Positions 35,283-43,930 of a DNA stretch of 64,000 nt are shown in pieces. This stretch comes from an uncultured Muribaculaceae bacterium (GTDB lineage Bacteria > Bacteroidota > Bacteroidia > Bacteroidales > Muribaculaceae). Within the stretch, counting starts at the first letter, position 1, and every line of letters starts with the position of its first letter. A program made the translations under genes and the position numbers. The notes below the pieces were generated by a model that was given only the letters and a program-made list of their open reading frames with translations, was not told the DNA's origin and made no database searches. The stretch is taken from contig CAKUQQ010000002.1 in the NCBI GenBank assembly GCA_934675575.1, positions 124,001-188,000 of the forward strand. Direction: 5' to 3'.

Positions 35283-36770
35283 TCAGCTTCGCAATAGTCT
35301 GAGAGCCTGATAATATTTTTCCAGACCGTCGAGATAACCTATTTGCACACGGTAGCACAACACAAGCGTCACTGCAAGCACCACGCCAAATGCCACGCAC
35401 CACCACCTATATGGCCGTGCCAACACACCCTCGCGCGCCTTACACAGCACATACACCGCCATTGGCACAAACAGTGGCTCTATGGGCAACGCATAACGAT
35501 TGAGCGACCCTGCCACCACATAAGCCGTGACGGCGAAACAAAGTGGCGGCCACCATGCAAGCGTGCCAAGCGGATTAATGCGCTTTGCCACGCACCACAC
35601 ATAGTAGAACATTGCTGTGCCGCCCACAAAATACCACCCCCAGCCGCAGCGTGTGAGCACATCGCTCAGCTGCACGCCGCCATAAATCCATGGAAATGGT
35701 ATCACAAACTGCACTGCCGACGTTAGCGGCAACAATAGCAAACGCTTCCACACCGGATAGTTGAAATAATTGCCCAGCATGTCGAGATAAGGTTGCTGGG
35801 TGGGACCCACCACATAAAGCCGCTTCATGCTGTTTCCACCTTCCACTATGGCCAAATGGTGGTCAAGCGAATAGATTGCGAAAAAGTTTCCAACGGCAAA
35901 CGCCACCACCGTCACCGCGAGCAATGCAAGCGGCCGCAGCCAGTGCCTTTGCCTAATCATCGGCACAAACGCCACAGCAGCGCCAAGCATCACAAAGTAA
36001 ACGTAGGTGGTGCGCACCAGTGCCATAATCAGCATGGCCACAGCAAACGCCCCCCAGTCACGCCAGCCAAGTTTGTTGCCACAGCACATTTTCGAGAACA
36101 CATAGCTCGCCACGCCCATGCCAAGATACATCGACGCCTCTTTCTGCAGCCTTATGCCCTGCGACAAGAAATAAAACAACACCCCACACAGTGCCATCGA
36201 CACCCACGCCACTCGCGCCGGCCGCGCCTCAACCTTGCCTTGCAGCATGTTGCGTGCGGCAAGTGCAAAAAACAATATAGCCGTGAGCGTAAATGTGCAG
36301 TTCATGGCTATAGGCCACACCACACTCTTGCCAAGCAGCTTTAGCAGCAAGGCCGACAGCAGCGGCAAACCCGGAAATGCCGTGCGGTGCAGATCTTCGT
36401 TTCCGCCTCTGCCGCTGTATTTCACCGCCCAATCCCAATACGATGAGTCGTCGGAAAAAAGCACTGGGTCGGCAAGCGTGTGGCCGCGCCACAGTGTGCA
36501 GTGCCAGATGCCGATGGTGGCAAAGACAGCCATCGTGACCGCTATGGCAAGCAGCACATATCGCCCAGTGGCAGAATATGCGCACGAACGGCGAAACAAA
36601 GCCACCGGCAGGGCATAAGCCACAGCCATGGCTGCAGCCACAGTCAAAGCATCGCCTGGAGCAAACCATAAAGAGCTTGCCGCAGCCAGCACCACAAATG
36701 CAGCCACCTCAATCAACAGCTGACATCGGCCTAAAGTTTTGGGCATAATGGGATTTTCGCTTGGTTTCAT
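35283..36770 (-). CDS. Polytopic membrane protein of unknown function, possibly GT-C glycosyltransferase-like
   Basis: A 495-residue membrane protein with roughly 11-12 hydrophobic segments and small loops. I do not recognise a family. The first loop after helices 1-3 has DPVLFSDDSSYWDWAVKY, with an Asp-Asp near a membrane boundary, as in GT-C enzymes that use lipid-linked donors. A later loop carries KEASMYLGMG. This is only suggestive. No clear signature of a transporter, polymerase or known ArnT protein is seen. It runs leftward, opposite to the glsA gene at 36949. Confidence 0.55.
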   Translation of the reverse strand: MKPSENPIMPKTLGRCQLLIEVAAFVVLAAASSLWFAPGDALTVAAAMAVAYALPVALFRRSCAYSATGRYVLLAIAVTMAVFATIGIWHCTLWRGHTLADPVLFSDDSSYWDWAVKYSGRGGNEDLHRTAFPGLPLLSALLLKLLGKSVVWPIAMNCTFTLTAILFFALAARNMLQGKVEARPARVAWVSMALCGVLFYFLSQGIRLQKEASMYLGMGVASYVFSKMCCGNKLGWRDWGAFAVAMLIMALVRTTYVYFVMLGAAVAFVPMIRQRHWLRPLALLAVTVVAFAVGNFFAIYSLDHHLAIVEGGNSMKRLYVVGPTQQPYLDMLGNYFNYPVWKRLLLLPLTSAVQFVIPFPWIYGGVQLSDVLTRCGWGWYFVGGTAMFYYVWCVAKRINPLGTLAWWPPLCFAVTAYVVAGSLNRYALPIEPLFVPMAVYVLCKAREGVLARPYRWWCVAFGVVLAVTLVLCYRVQIGYLDGLEKYYQALRLLRS

Positions 36771-36933
36771 ATATTTTTATGTGCCAACGATAATGTTTTT
36801 TGTCTATGCAAAAGAAAAACACACTATTCTTTTTCCTGTAACTGAAAAATCAATGGCTTGCAAAACTAATAAAAATTTCACAAAAACCATTTCTGCACAG
36901 CAACAAAAGCTTCAAACGTATGACTAAAAAACG

Positions 36934-36941
36934 TAACTTTG
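36934..36941 (+). promoter_or_regulatory. Minus-7 box directly before glsA
   Basis: TAACTTTG (36934-36941) matches TAnnTTTG exactly and ends 7 bp before the glsA ATG at 36949. If real, the message would be leaderless or nearly so. No minus-33 TTTG is seen. Confidence 0.4.
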
Positions 36942-36948
36942 TGATGAT

Positions 36949-37791
36949 ATGGCACATGATAATACAAATACTCCGCTTCACATCGACGTTGGCCAAGTGC
37001 TGCGCCAACGCTTGCCACGGCACTATCGCTACATACCCAAATGCTTGGTGACATGGCTCAAGCGCACCATTTGCCAAGACGAGCTAAACACCATTGCTGC
37101 CGCAGTGTTTCCACGCCGTGGTGTGGAAGCCGCCACCATGGCATTGGCTGAAATGAGCGTGAAAATCAACGTGGTGGGAGCCGACAACATTCCACCCACA
37201 GGGCGGTTTGTCTTTGCCAGCAATCACCCGCTTGGCGGTCTCGACGGCCTTGCCTTGATTTCTTTTCTCGGGCAACGCTACGGCGGAAACATACGCTTTG
37301 TGGTCAACGACCTGCTAACGGCGCTCACTCCACTCGAAGACCTTTTTCTGCCTGTAAACAAGCATGGCCGCCAGAGCCGCGAGTGCGCCAAGCTCATAGA
37401 GGAGCAATGCGCCGGCAACACACAGATAATCACCTTTCCGGCAGGGCTTTGCTCTCGCATGACAAAAGACGGAAAAATTCATGACTTGAAGTGGAACAAA
37501 TTTTTTGTGACTCATGCCGTCAAATATCACCGCGACATAATTCCGGTGTATTTCGAGGGACAAAACTCACCGTTTTTTTACCGCTTTGCGAAATTACGCG
37601 AGCGTTTGGGTTTGAAATTCAACATAGAAATGATATATTTGCCAAGTGAAATGATTAAACGCAAAAACACCACGTTTACCATTCACATTGGCAAACCAAT
37701 TCCGTGGACAACGCTTAGCGTGCCACAAGCCGCTGCTGAAGCTGCACGGATATGCAACATGGTGTATGCCATGGCACCCCATAAAACGTGA
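36949..37791 (+). CDS. glsA: Lysophospholipid-type O-acyltransferase GlsA (glycine lipid synthesis)
   Basis: A 280-residue membrane-associated acyltransferase of the PlsC type. The catalytic block is NHPLGGLD (92-99, His-x4-Asp) and FPAGLCSR (163-170) is the acceptor-binding EGTR-type motif; GKPIPW is the third block. It ends 4 bp before a GNAT-type acyltransferase gene. In Bacteroides thetaiotaomicron such a pair (GlsB and GlsA) makes N-acyl-glycine and then glycine lipids. GlsA adds the second acyl chain. The symbol is by this analogy. It could also be an ornithine-lipid OlsA type. Confidence 0.8.
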   Translation: MAHDNTNTPLHIDVGQVLRQRLPRHYRYIPKCLVTWLKRTICQDELNTIAAAVFPRRGVEAATMALAEMSVKINVVGADNIPPTGRFVFASNHPLGGLDGLALISFLGQRYGGNIRFVVNDLLTALTPLEDLFLPVNKHGRQSRECAKLIEEQCAGNTQIITFPAGLCSRMTKDGKIHDLKWNKFFVTHAVKYHRDIIPVYFEGQNSPFFYRFAKLRERLGLKFNIEMIYLPSEMIKRKNTTFTIHIGKPIPWTTLSVPQAAAEAARICNMVYAMAPHKT

Positions 37792-37795
37792 AATA

Positions 37796-38743
37796 ATGGA
37801 AAATATAATAGAACCCATAAACCCAAATCTGATAGAGAAAGAGCTCACTCCAGAGCGGTTTCTCAGGCACACCAACAAAGCCGGCAATGAGATTTACGTT
37901 GTAGATGCCCACAATGCACCAAACACAATGCGCGAGATAGGGCGTCTGCGTGAGATTTCATTCAGAACTGCCGGCGGTGGCACAGGCAAGGCATGCGACA
38001 TCGATGAGTTTGACCTGATGGATAAACCTTGTCAACAGATTTTCGTTTGGAATCCTGCCACACGCGAAATCATTGGCGCCTATCGCTACATCACCGGTTC
38101 CAATATAGAATATACCGCCGACGGCACTCCCAAGATTGCCACGGCTCACATGTTCAGGTTCTCTCCCAAATTCATCAGCGAATATTTACCGCGAACCATA
38201 GAGCTGGGTCGGTCGTTTGTGCGACCTGAATACCAGTCAACCAAGGTGGGTGCCAAAGCGATTTATGCACTCGACAACCTGTGGGACGGTCTGGGCGCAC
38301 TCACTGTGATTCACCCCGACATTGAATATCTGTTTGGCAAAGCCACAATGTATCCGAGCTATCCCCACGAGTGCCGCAACCTGCTCTTGCATTTCCTCAA
38401 CATCTATTTCCCCGACCCAGACTGCCTGGTGCGCCCCATTGAGCCACTCGACACCCAAAAACAAGCCGGCGAAGACGAAATGCTGAAAGGTTTCTTTAAG
38501 GGCAACGACTTCAAGGAGGACTACAAGCGGCTAAACCACTTTGTGATGGAGCATGGCATCAACATTCCACCGCTGGTCAATGCCTACATGAGCTTGTCGC
38601 CCACCATGCGGCTGTTTGGCACTGCCGTGAACCATGAGTTTGGCGAGGTGGAAGAAACTGGCATATTCTTCAAAATCGACGAAATAGCGGAGCAAAAGAA
38701 AAGCCGGCACATCGACACTTTCCAGAAAGACTCAGTGAAATGA
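37796..38743 (+). CDS. glsB: N-acyltransferase GlsB (glycine lipid synthesis)
   Basis: A 315-residue acyl-ACP-dependent N-acyltransferase of the OlsB/GlsB type (GNAT fold). The recognisable pieces are REIGRLREISFRTAGGGTG, ELGRSFVRPEYQ and the LGxLxxHPxxxYL-like DGLGALTVIHPDIEYLFGKAT. Those are the acyl-donor and acceptor sites. It should transfer a fatty acyl group to glycine, giving N-acyl-glycine (commendamide type). The ATG at 37796 is 4 bp after the glsA stop, indicating coupling. Glycine is inferred from the Bacteroides analogy; ornithine or another amino acid is possible. Confidence 0.8.
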   Translation: MENIIEPINPNLIEKELTPERFLRHTNKAGNEIYVVDAHNAPNTMREIGRLREISFRTAGGGTGKACDIDEFDLMDKPCQQIFVWNPATREIIGAYRYITGSNIEYTADGTPKIATAHMFRFSPKFISEYLPRTIELGRSFVRPEYQSTKVGAKAIYALDNLWDGLGALTVIHPDIEYLFGKATMYPSYPHECRNLLLHFLNIYFPDPDCLVRPIEPLDTQKQAGEDEMLKGFFKGNDFKEDYKRLNHFVMEHGINIPPLVNAYMSLSPTMRLFGTAVNHEFGEVEETGIFFKIDEIAEQKKSRHIDTFQKDSVK

Positions 38744-38848
38744 CAGCGTGCCTGTGTATGCACGCTTATGCTTGCCGCAAGCCAGCCATTGCCTGCCGGC
38801 AAATTGACGTAGTAAAAAAGGAACATAATAGGAAAAAACAACATAAGT

Positions 38849-40381
38849 GTGAAATCTAAACTTTTACTTTTGATAATGCCTTTTATGGCGTTACTGCCCG
38901 GTAAGCTCCACGCGCAAATGAATGTGGAGTATGAGGGAACCATGACCCTTAATGCCGGCAACAGTGAGTTTGCGCCCTACTACATCGCATCAAACCGTGG
39001 CGGAACACTCACTCAGCAATACTCCACCCTGCTAAGTGGAAAACTCACGCACTCCACCGACACCACCAGGCGTTTCGCTTATGGCTTCGGGGCAGAGCTG
39101 TGGGGCGGATACGCATCGGCCGTGGCCTACGACCACTACGATGCAGACCGCAGCCAGTGGAACACCAGAGACCTCAGTCCGGCACGGTTCTGGGTGCAGC
39201 AGCTATATGCCGAGGCAAAATATCGCAGCGTGCTGCTCACCGTGGGTCAAAAACAGCATCAATCCATTGTGGTCAACAACCGCCTTGGCAGCGGCGACCT
39301 CACTTGGAGCGAAAATTCACGCCCAGAGCCCGGCGTAAGCTTGGGATTTGTCAACTTTCAGCCAGTGCCGTTCACACAAGGCTGGGTGCAGATAGCCGGA
39401 CAAATAGGCTATTATGCCTCAACTGGCGGCAAATGGCTTAAAAGCCACTTTTCTCGCTATGCGCCGTTCATAACCACATCGCAGCTATTCCACTACAAAA
39501 ACATATATCTGCGCACCAACCCCGCCAAGCGGCTGGTGTTCACAATAGGCATGCAAGACGGTTGCCAGTTTTCGGGCAACGTGAAAGAATACACCGACGG
39601 CAAGCTCACAAATCACCTGAAGACAAAATGCGACATAGGCGACTTCTTCAGGGTGTTTATTCCCGGCAGCGGAGGCGACAACGCTGGCGACAAGTTCTAT
39701 GAGGGCAACCATGTGGGCTCGTGGGACCTGATGCTCGACTACAAACTCACACCTGCAGTCACACTCAGAGCCTACTATCAGTCGCCCTGGGAAGACGGCT
39801 CCGGCATAGGCAAGCAAAATGGTTTTGATGGCGTGTGGGGTCTTGAGATGCGCCGTGCCGACCATGCGCCTGTCACAGGCGTTGTGGTGGAATATATCGA
39901 CTTCACAAACCAGAGCGGACCTCTGCACTGGGCTCCTGGCGATGTGCCAGGCACAAAAGTCACCGACTCTGCCACCGGCGCCGACGACTACTACAACAAC
40001 TACACCTACAATGGCTACCAGACACTGGGCATGTCAATAGGCTCTCCTTTCATAAAATCGCCTCTCTACAACACCGACGGCTACATGCGCTACACCGACA
40101 ACATGATGCGTGGCTTCCACATGGGCGTGTCTGGCTACATAACCGCCCAACTCTCCTATCGCGTGCTCGGCTCATGGCGCAAATCATGGGGCACGCCTTT
40201 CTTTCCACGCGTTAAGCCTGTGGAGCAAACTTCATTGCTTGCCGAAGTGGGGTTTGTGCCACCCAAAGTGCCGCAACTGTCACTCAACTTGCAAGCAGCC
40301 CTTGACCGCGGCACTCTTTATGGCAACAATTTTGGCTCACTGCTTAGTGTGAGCTATCATGGCAATCTAACGTTTAAATGA
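38849..40381 (+). CDS. Capsule assembly Wzi family outer-membrane protein (GTG start)
   Basis: A 510-residue outer-membrane beta-barrel. The signal peptide KSKLLLLIMPFMALLPGKLHAQ begins at a GTG (38849). Alternating polar/hydrophobic strands run through the protein, and the VQQLYAEAKYRSVLLTVGQKQHQSIVVNNRLGSGDLTWSENS stretch is typical of the Bacteroidetes Wzi family. It ends in a Phe-Lys (YHGNLTFK), close to the aromatic C-terminus of barrels. Wzi helps hold capsule on the cell surface. No other capsule genes are adjacent. Confidence 0.75.
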   Translation: MKSKLLLLIMPFMALLPGKLHAQMNVEYEGTMTLNAGNSEFAPYYIASNRGGTLTQQYSTLLSGKLTHSTDTTRRFAYGFGAELWGGYASAVAYDHYDADRSQWNTRDLSPARFWVQQLYAEAKYRSVLLTVGQKQHQSIVVNNRLGSGDLTWSENSRPEPGVSLGFVNFQPVPFTQGWVQIAGQIGYYASTGGKWLKSHFSRYAPFITTSQLFHYKNIYLRTNPAKRLVFTIGMQDGCQFSGNVKEYTDGKLTNHLKTKCDIGDFFRVFIPGSGGDNAGDKFYEGNHVGSWDLMLDYKLTPAVTLRAYYQSPWEDGSGIGKQNGFDGVWGLEMRRADHAPVTGVVVEYIDFTNQSGPLHWAPGDVPGTKVTDSATGADDYYNNYTYNGYQTLGMSIGSPFIKSPLYNTDGYMRYTDNMMRGFHMGVSGYITAQLSYRVLGSWRKSWGTPFFPRVKPVEQTSLLAEVGFVPPKVPQLSLNLQAALDRGTLYGNNFGSLLSVSYHGNLTFK

Positions 40382-40394
40382 CTCTTAATTCACA

Positions 40395-40835
40395 ATGAAA
40401 ACAACAAGATTTAGCATAATCACCGCACTTGCCATTGCAGTAGCCTCGCTCGTGGCATCGTGTACACACAATAACGGCGACATTGGCCCATGGTTCGGCA
40501 CATGGCATGTGGAAAAAGTCTCTGTTGACGGCATCGACAAACCCAACTTCCCCGACAGCGTGTTTTTTCAGTTCCAAAGTTCTGTGTTCTGCATGCGCCG
40601 CATCTATCCTCACCACCAGTATTACGCCGCATTTGGCACATGGGAAGATTTGGGCGACAACTCCTTGCGCATCGTGTTTCCCGACACAGCAATGCGCCCC
40701 ATAGCCGAAGTTGGTCTCGACTCTGCCACCACACTCAAGGTGGAGCAATTGTCGTCAAAGCGTGCAGTGCTTAGCACTGTGCCAACCGACAGTTCAAGTC
40801 ACAAAATAAGATACACCTTACATCATTTGCCGTAA
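40395..40835 (+). CDS. Lipocalin-like lipoprotein
   Basis: A 146-residue lipoprotein with signal MKTTRFSIITALAIAVASLVASC (Cys23). The mature start GPWFGTWHVEKVSVDG fits the G-x-W opening of lipocalin-like domains common in Bacteroidetes. The rest alternates beta-strands and ends in RYTLHHLP. The function is unknown; small lipocalins often bind hydrophobic ligands. It starts 13 bp after the Wzi gene and ends just before a long hairpin shared with the converging rhamnosidase gene. Confidence 0.65.
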   Translation: MKTTRFSIITALAIAVASLVASCTHNNGDIGPWFGTWHVEKVSVDGIDKPNFPDSVFFQFQSSVFCMRRIYPHHQYYAAFGTWEDLGDNSLRIVFPDTAMRPIAEVGLDSATTLKVEQLSSKRAVLSTVPTDSSSHKIRYTLHHLP

Positions 40836-40865
40836 CACATCTAAAAATTAATAAAACCTATATGG

Positions 40866-40908
40866 TTAAACAAAATGAAATCAGCCTGCCATTCGGTAGG
40901 CTGATTTC
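40866..40908. terminator. Bidirectional terminator between the lipocalin and GH78 genes
   Basis: GAAATCAGCCTGCC (40877-40890) and GGTAGGCTGATTTC (40895-40908) form a near-perfect stem with a 4-nt loop. On the minus strand it is followed by ATTTTGTTT, fitting the end of the GH78 gene. On the plus strand the tail is weaker. Confidence 0.7.
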
Positions 40909-40931
40909 CCATTTAATGCTAAAGTTGCTTT

Positions 40932-43700
40932 TTATCTGCACAAAAATGCGCTTTCATCGTCTTTCACAGTCATGTGCCATTTGCCAGACGGCAATTCCAC
41001 CCAGCCATTTTGTGAGGTGGCAAGACCTTTTACAGCCAGTCGCTTGCCTTGCGGCACAAACACCATGCCTGTGGCATTTGCCGGCACCACAACGTCCCAT
41101 TCCATAACACCGCCCGATGTTTTCCAACTGCTCGATGCCACACCGCGTGGTGTGTCAACCGAAGCCTTGGCACTATGAATCGCAGTGTCATACACCGGTG
41201 AGAATATCACCGTTTTCCAGCCCGGAGCACCGCAACGCAGTCCGGCAATGTCCTCATAAAACCACTGGTCATAGACAGACTGCATGGGGTGGCTTAACGA
41301 ACTTTTTGCCTTAACGAGCACCAAATTATAGTTTGCGTCATCTATTGGCAAGGTTTCCCAAGTGGTGGTGGCATCGCCCTTGGTCCACATATATTCAAAA
41401 CTGTTTTCTCCGGTTTTGGTGAAATAGCGCACTGCGTCGGCGGCATGGCCGTTGCGTGCCAGAGCCTGACCAATGTTGCTCAAGCCAAAAATTCCCACAT
41501 GCAAAAATCCGCCATACTCTTTGCCCGACAAATCCACTATGGATTTTGCCACCGCCTGCTCATCGCCTGCCGGCACAAGACCGAAGTCAAGAGCCATGGC
41601 ATTGGCAGTGTGAGTGCCAAAAGTCTTGTCGGTCGCATTATAGAACGTGTCAACAAAAGCCTTGGCTATAGCTGTTTTGAGCGAGGCAAAATGTGCCGCA
41701 TCATCGTTGTGGCCAAGTATTGTGGCAATCTGCTGCATCTCGCACACGTCACGATAATGAAATGCAGTGGAGCTTAGCTGATATGGACACTCCTTTTCGC
41801 GCGGCCCTGTGGGTGCGCACCAGTCGCCCAGACCAGTAGGCACTATGTGACCCTTGGAAATATCCTCAATGTGTTTCACCCATGCTTTCATATATGGATA
41901 TGAGTCTTTAAGAACCTGCTTGTTGCCATATTGCCAATATATGTTCCACGGAATGAACACTTGGGCCGTGCCCCAGTCGGGCGACGCCACGCCACACTGC
42001 CGACGCCCTGGAGCTATCATATAAGACAACCCAACGGGCTTATCCATAAAGTAAAATTCACTGTTATATTTCTCGTGAAAAAGTGTGTTTTTAACCTCAA
42101 AGTTGGCACTGCTGTTAACATCGCCCATATATTTCACAAAGAAATTCTCCATATCGCAATTAATCGACTCAAACGGTGCCACGGCATGAGCGTCGCCAAG
42201 CCAGCCACAACGCTCGCGGTGCGGACAGTCGGTGGGCAAGCCGTGCGTGTTGCTCAAAAACGTGTTCACCGCCATGCTGTGCAAGCGGTTAATCATGGCG
42301 TTGTCGCAACTGAAGTCGCCTATCACTTTCACGTCGGTGTTAACTCGCACAGCCTCTATCCAGTCGCCGCCAGGCAGGTTGTCTATTCCAGACAACTCTA
42401 TATAGCGGAAACCGTGATATGTGAAGCGTGGTGTCCATGTTTCCACGCCATTGCCACGGCAAGTGTAAGTATCGGTTTGTATATGCCCTGTAGCAATAGG
42501 ACCTGTGGTCCAATAATTGAGCGTGTCGGCTATCGAATATTCAGCCATGCACATCTTGAGCGTGGTGCCAGCGGGCAAATTAACCTTGATGCGTGGCACA
42601 GCAGCCATGTTGATGCCAAAGTCAATTATCCATGTGCCTTTGGGGCTGCGCCATGTCTTCACTGGCTTCACAGCTTTAAGCAGGCGTATTGGAGCCATCA
42701 TCTGTGGCACAAGATGCGGTGGCAGATTCTCCTCTGTCACTTGCACAGCCTTCCAGCCTTGCGCACCAAATTTTGCTGTGCTCCAGCCTGCCTGCTCTTT
42801 GCGAGCGTCGTAACTCTCACCGGCATATATGTTGTTCATAGTCACAGCACTTTCAGCCCAAGTCCACTTGTCATCGCTCATTAGAGTGCCCTTTGTGCCG
42901 TCGGCAAGTTCATAGCGCATCACAAAACGAGCCTTGGGGTGTCCGTAAACGCCTATTCCGCCCCACACCATGTTTTGGTTATACCAGCCATTGCCAAGCG
43001 TTATACCAAAACAGTTGGCGCCTGCATTAAGCAGCTTCGTCACGTCGTAGGTGGTGTAAAAAGCATATTGCTCATAGTTGGTTTGTGCGGGGTCGAGCAC
43101 GCGTGTGGGGTCAACGAGCTTGCCATTGAGCCACAAGTCACCGCAACCGAGAGTTGACACGCAAACCACAGCACTCACAGGCTTCGACGGCAACGAGAAC
43201 ACACGGCGCAGGTTTGGAGCTGCCTTGCACGAGTTCCAGTCGGCCGCTATCCACTTGCAAGCCCCCGACTCTGCCTTGTCATTGAGCCACGACGTGAGAC
43301 CTGTCACAAAATCAGCCGGCTGGCTCCATGCCGAGAGCTTGCCGTTGCCGTCGGCCACACGCACACGCCACCAGTAGCGTTTAGCCTCATCGAGTTTCTC
43401 CTTTTGTGGCAGGGCTATGTGCAGCTGCTCGTCGCTTGTCACTCGCCCAGAACGCCACACGTCGGCCTTGCCGCCATTGAGCAGCTTCGGTGATGACGCC
43501 ACTTCTATCTCGTAGGCACTCTGCTTGGCGCCGACCGACGAGTCAACCAACTTCCAGCTAAAGTCGGGAGCATCAACACCCACAGGGTTTTGCATGCTGC
43601 GACAGCGCAAGTCGGCCACCTTGGTGACTGCCCAGGCTGTGCTGTTGCCCATGAGGGCAAACAGACCACAAATCAAAAGAATAATCTTGCTTTTTGTCAT
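40932..43700 (-). CDS. GH78 alpha-L-rhamnosidase
   Basis: A 922-residue secreted glycosidase. The signal peptide is MTKSKIILLICGLFALMGNSTAWA. An N-terminal beta-sandwich (DAPDFSWKLVDS, YWWRVRVADGNGKLSAW) precedes a second carbohydrate-binding region with galactose-binding-like folds. The (alpha/alpha)6 domain carries the conserved DCPHRERCGWLGDAHAV block and GLGDWCAPTG. The C-terminal end is a beta-sandwich. It should remove terminal rhamnose from plant pectin or glycosides. It is divergent from the GH106 gene, so two rhamnosidase families share a control region. No SusC/SusD pair is in the window. Confidence 0.9.
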   Translation of the reverse strand: MTKSKIILLICGLFALMGNSTAWAVTKVADLRCRSMQNPVGVDAPDFSWKLVDSSVGAKQSAYEIEVASSPKLLNGGKADVWRSGRVTSDEQLHIALPQKEKLDEAKRYWWRVRVADGNGKLSAWSQPADFVTGLTSWLNDKAESGACKWIAADWNSCKAAPNLRRVFSLPSKPVSAVVCVSTLGCGDLWLNGKLVDPTRVLDPAQTNYEQYAFYTTYDVTKLLNAGANCFGITLGNGWYNQNMVWGGIGVYGHPKARFVMRYELADGTKGTLMSDDKWTWAESAVTMNNIYAGESYDARKEQAGWSTAKFGAQGWKAVQVTEENLPPHLVPQMMAPIRLLKAVKPVKTWRSPKGTWIIDFGINMAAVPRIKVNLPAGTTLKMCMAEYSIADTLNYWTTGPIATGHIQTDTYTCRGNGVETWTPRFTYHGFRYIELSGIDNLPGGDWIEAVRVNTDVKVIGDFSCDNAMINRLHSMAVNTFLSNTHGLPTDCPHRERCGWLGDAHAVAPFESINCDMENFFVKYMGDVNSSANFEVKNTLFHEKYNSEFYFMDKPVGLSYMIAPGRRQCGVASPDWGTAQVFIPWNIYWQYGNKQVLKDSYPYMKAWVKHIEDISKGHIVPTGLGDWCAPTGPREKECPYQLSSTAFHYRDVCEMQQIATILGHNDDAAHFASLKTAIAKAFVDTFYNATDKTFGTHTANAMALDFGLVPAGDEQAVAKSIVDLSGKEYGGFLHVGIFGLSNIGQALARNGHAADAVRYFTKTGENSFEYMWTKGDATTTWETLPIDDANYNLVLVKAKSSLSHPMQSVYDQWFYEDIAGLRCGAPGWKTVIFSPVYDTAIHSAKASVDTPRGVASSSWKTSGGVMEWDVVVPANATGMVFVPQGKRLAVKGLATSQNGWVELPSGKWHMTVKDDESAFLCR

Positions 43701-43807
43701 TTTATTTATGTTTAATGTTATTTTCCAATGTCATTTCGAAGGTTCGCTTTCTATGCAAAAAAGCGACTTGCGTGTGCGTAACTGGCGATAACAATCTGCC
43801 ACTGAAA

Positions 43808-43815
43808 CAAAGATA
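43808..43815 (-). promoter_or_regulatory. Minus-7 box of the GH78 gene
   Basis: On the minus strand, TATCTTTG (43815 to 43808) is an exact TAnnTTTG about 108 bp before the ATG at 43700. A near-match minus-33 ATTG (43837-43834) lies 18 bp upstream. Confidence 0.45.
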
Positions 43816-43857
43816 ACAATAAAAATCCAAAAACAATATTATTGCGGCATGCTCCAA

Positions 43858-43889
43858 TTTGTAATAATTAGATTATTTGAATACCTTTA
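43858..43889 (+). promoter_or_regulatory. Promoter of the GH106 gene
   Basis: TTTG (43858-43861) and TACCTTTA (43882-43889; one mismatch to TAnnTTTG) are 20 bp apart, the preferred Bacteroidetes spacing. The leader to the ATG at 43931 is about 35 nt. Confidence 0.55.
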
Positions 43890-43930
43890 CAATCCATAAA
43901 ATAACACAAACTAATAAAAAAGCGCATTTC

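Noticed and set aside
40862-41107. 81-codon plus-strand frame beginning at 40862
   Set aside because: It runs through the bidirectional terminator hairpin and then antisense to the GH78 gene; no conserved motif.
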